Shown one piece after another: positions 11,560 to 12,125 of a stretch of 12,125 bases of DNA; the first letter of the stretch is position 1, and each line of letters begins with the position of its first letter. Source of the DNA: an uncultured Blautia sp. (lineage in GTDB: Bacteria > Bacillota > Clostridia > Lachnospirales > Lachnospiraceae); contig CAKROW010000073.1 of NCBI GenBank assembly GCA_934373235.1, positions 1 through 12,125 of the forward strand. The letters are read 5' to 3'. The position numbers and the translations under genes are program-made. The notes below the pieces were generated by a model that saw only the letters and a program-made list of their open reading frames with translations, made no database searches and was not told the DNA's origin.

Positions 11560-12125
11560 ATGAAAACAGGATACAGCATCAGGACCTGGCGCATGCGTCT
11601 TTTTTGTCCTGAAAGGGACATGATCGATACAACAGAAACTCTATACAAAGAAGCCGTAAATTTTTATTACGGACTTTTGAAAGACAGAGAAGACCTGTGG
11701 ACAGAAAGCCTGCTCGGCATACAGGGAGAGCTGGAACGCCTCACAGTGCCGGGGAGAGATGGAAGGGTACCGGTGTATACGCCACCAGGCGGTAAACTGC
11801 CGGTATATTTCAGACGGTCTGCCATGAATAAGGCAGCCATGGCTATAAAATCTGTATTCTCCGGTGACAGCAGCTATAGGGGCTTTCCGGAGCTGATCGA
11901 TGCAAATATCACTTTTTTTAAAGGCATGTACAAGGATTTAACAGACACCTCTGTAACATTGAAACTCTGGAATGGGAAGAAATGGAACTGGGTGGAGTGT
12001 AACCTGACAGGCCGGCCACTTCCGGACCAGGGAGCTGTGCTTTCGCCTACTCTGGTACACCGGGATAAATGGCTGATGTTCCATATACCTGTAAAACAGG
12101 AAAATTCCGATGCCAGAACAGCCAG
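11560..12125 (+). CDS. TnpB-like (IS605 OrfB / Cas12-ancestor) protein, N-terminal part
   Basis: The frame is open from ATG 11560 to the window edge, giving 188 residues of a longer protein. The pattern fits the N-terminal half of TnpB-type RNA-guided nucleases: TWRMRLFCPERDMIDTTETL with EAVNFYYGLL (about 9-40), YFRRSAMNKAAMAIKSV (83-99), then LKLWNGKKWNWVECNL (134-149) and a strand, DKWLMFHIPV (169-178). In such proteins the RuvC-I aspartate comes soon after that strand, so the catalytic core would be beyond the edge and cannot be checked. The ribosome site is weak (AGAAAG at 11547-11552), and the frame is open without ATG/GTG/TTG back to 11494. No tnpA is seen upstream. A nuclease-dead TnpB-derived regulator is also possible. 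Family call is by remembered pattern, moderate certainty. Confidence 0.6.
   Translation, partial: MKTGYSIRTWRMRLFCPERDMIDTTETLYKEAVNFYYGLLKDREDLWTESLLGIQGELERLTVPGRDGRVPVYTPPGGKLPVYFRRSAMNKAAMAIKSVFSGDSSYRGFPELIDANITFFKGMYKDLTDTSVTLKLWNGKKWNWVECNLTGRPLPDQGAVLSPTLVHRDKWLMFHIPVKQENSDARTA

Overview
The window reads as a low-to-moderate GC Firmicutes chromosome, most likely a gut Lachnospiraceae (Blautia/Dorea/Ruminococcus-like). This rests on the strong AGGAGG-type ribosome sites, the sigma-A promoters, the style of the proteins, and a gap-pgk-tpiA glycolysis block with a cofactor-independent phosphoglycerate mutase. The genus is an inference; no rRNA or other marker is present.

Layout. Positions 1-2335 hold the 3' end of gap, a strong terminator, then pgk and tpiA in tandem. 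Positions 2336-2530 carry an orphan sigma-A promoter followed at once by a long structured terminator, which together could make an ~80 nt RNA. A small Cro/CI-type regulator (minus strand, 2511-2765) ends in this structure. It is divergent from a two-gene unit: a two-helix membrane protein and a DUF2974/Mbeg1-like serine hydrolase (3021-4418). hom (4498-5793) has its own promoter inside the end of the hydrolase gene. gpmI (5915-7456) follows and ends at a strong terminator. A MATE efflux gene (7664-9007) sits behind a near-consensus promoter whose -35 box lies inside a perfect dyad. An anchored L,D-transpeptidase (9108-10742) and a DUF3784-like membrane protein (10755-11063) form a small envelope operon closed by a terminator.

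The last part is the most unusual. Between that terminator and a TnpB-like gene running off the right edge (11560 onward) lies a 400 bp AT-rich segment. It is bounded by 34 bp inverted repeats, of which 26 bp match perfectly. Inside, on the minus strand, is a very good sigma-A promoter (TTGACA, 17 bp, extended TGA-TATCAT) pointing away from the TnpB-like gene. An intrinsic terminator reads toward that gene. I find no good plus-strand promoter in the segment. This is the layout of an invertible (phase-variable) promoter caught in the OFF orientation for a TnpB/Cas12-ancestor-like protein. A MITE or an IS200/IS605 end remains an alternative.

Working together: gap, pgk, tpiA and gpmI cover consecutive or near-consecutive steps of lower glycolysis. 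hom is the branch-point enzyme toward threonine and methionine. The MATE, transpeptidase and DUF3784-like genes are envelope functions. No tRNA, rRNA or CRISPR array was seen.
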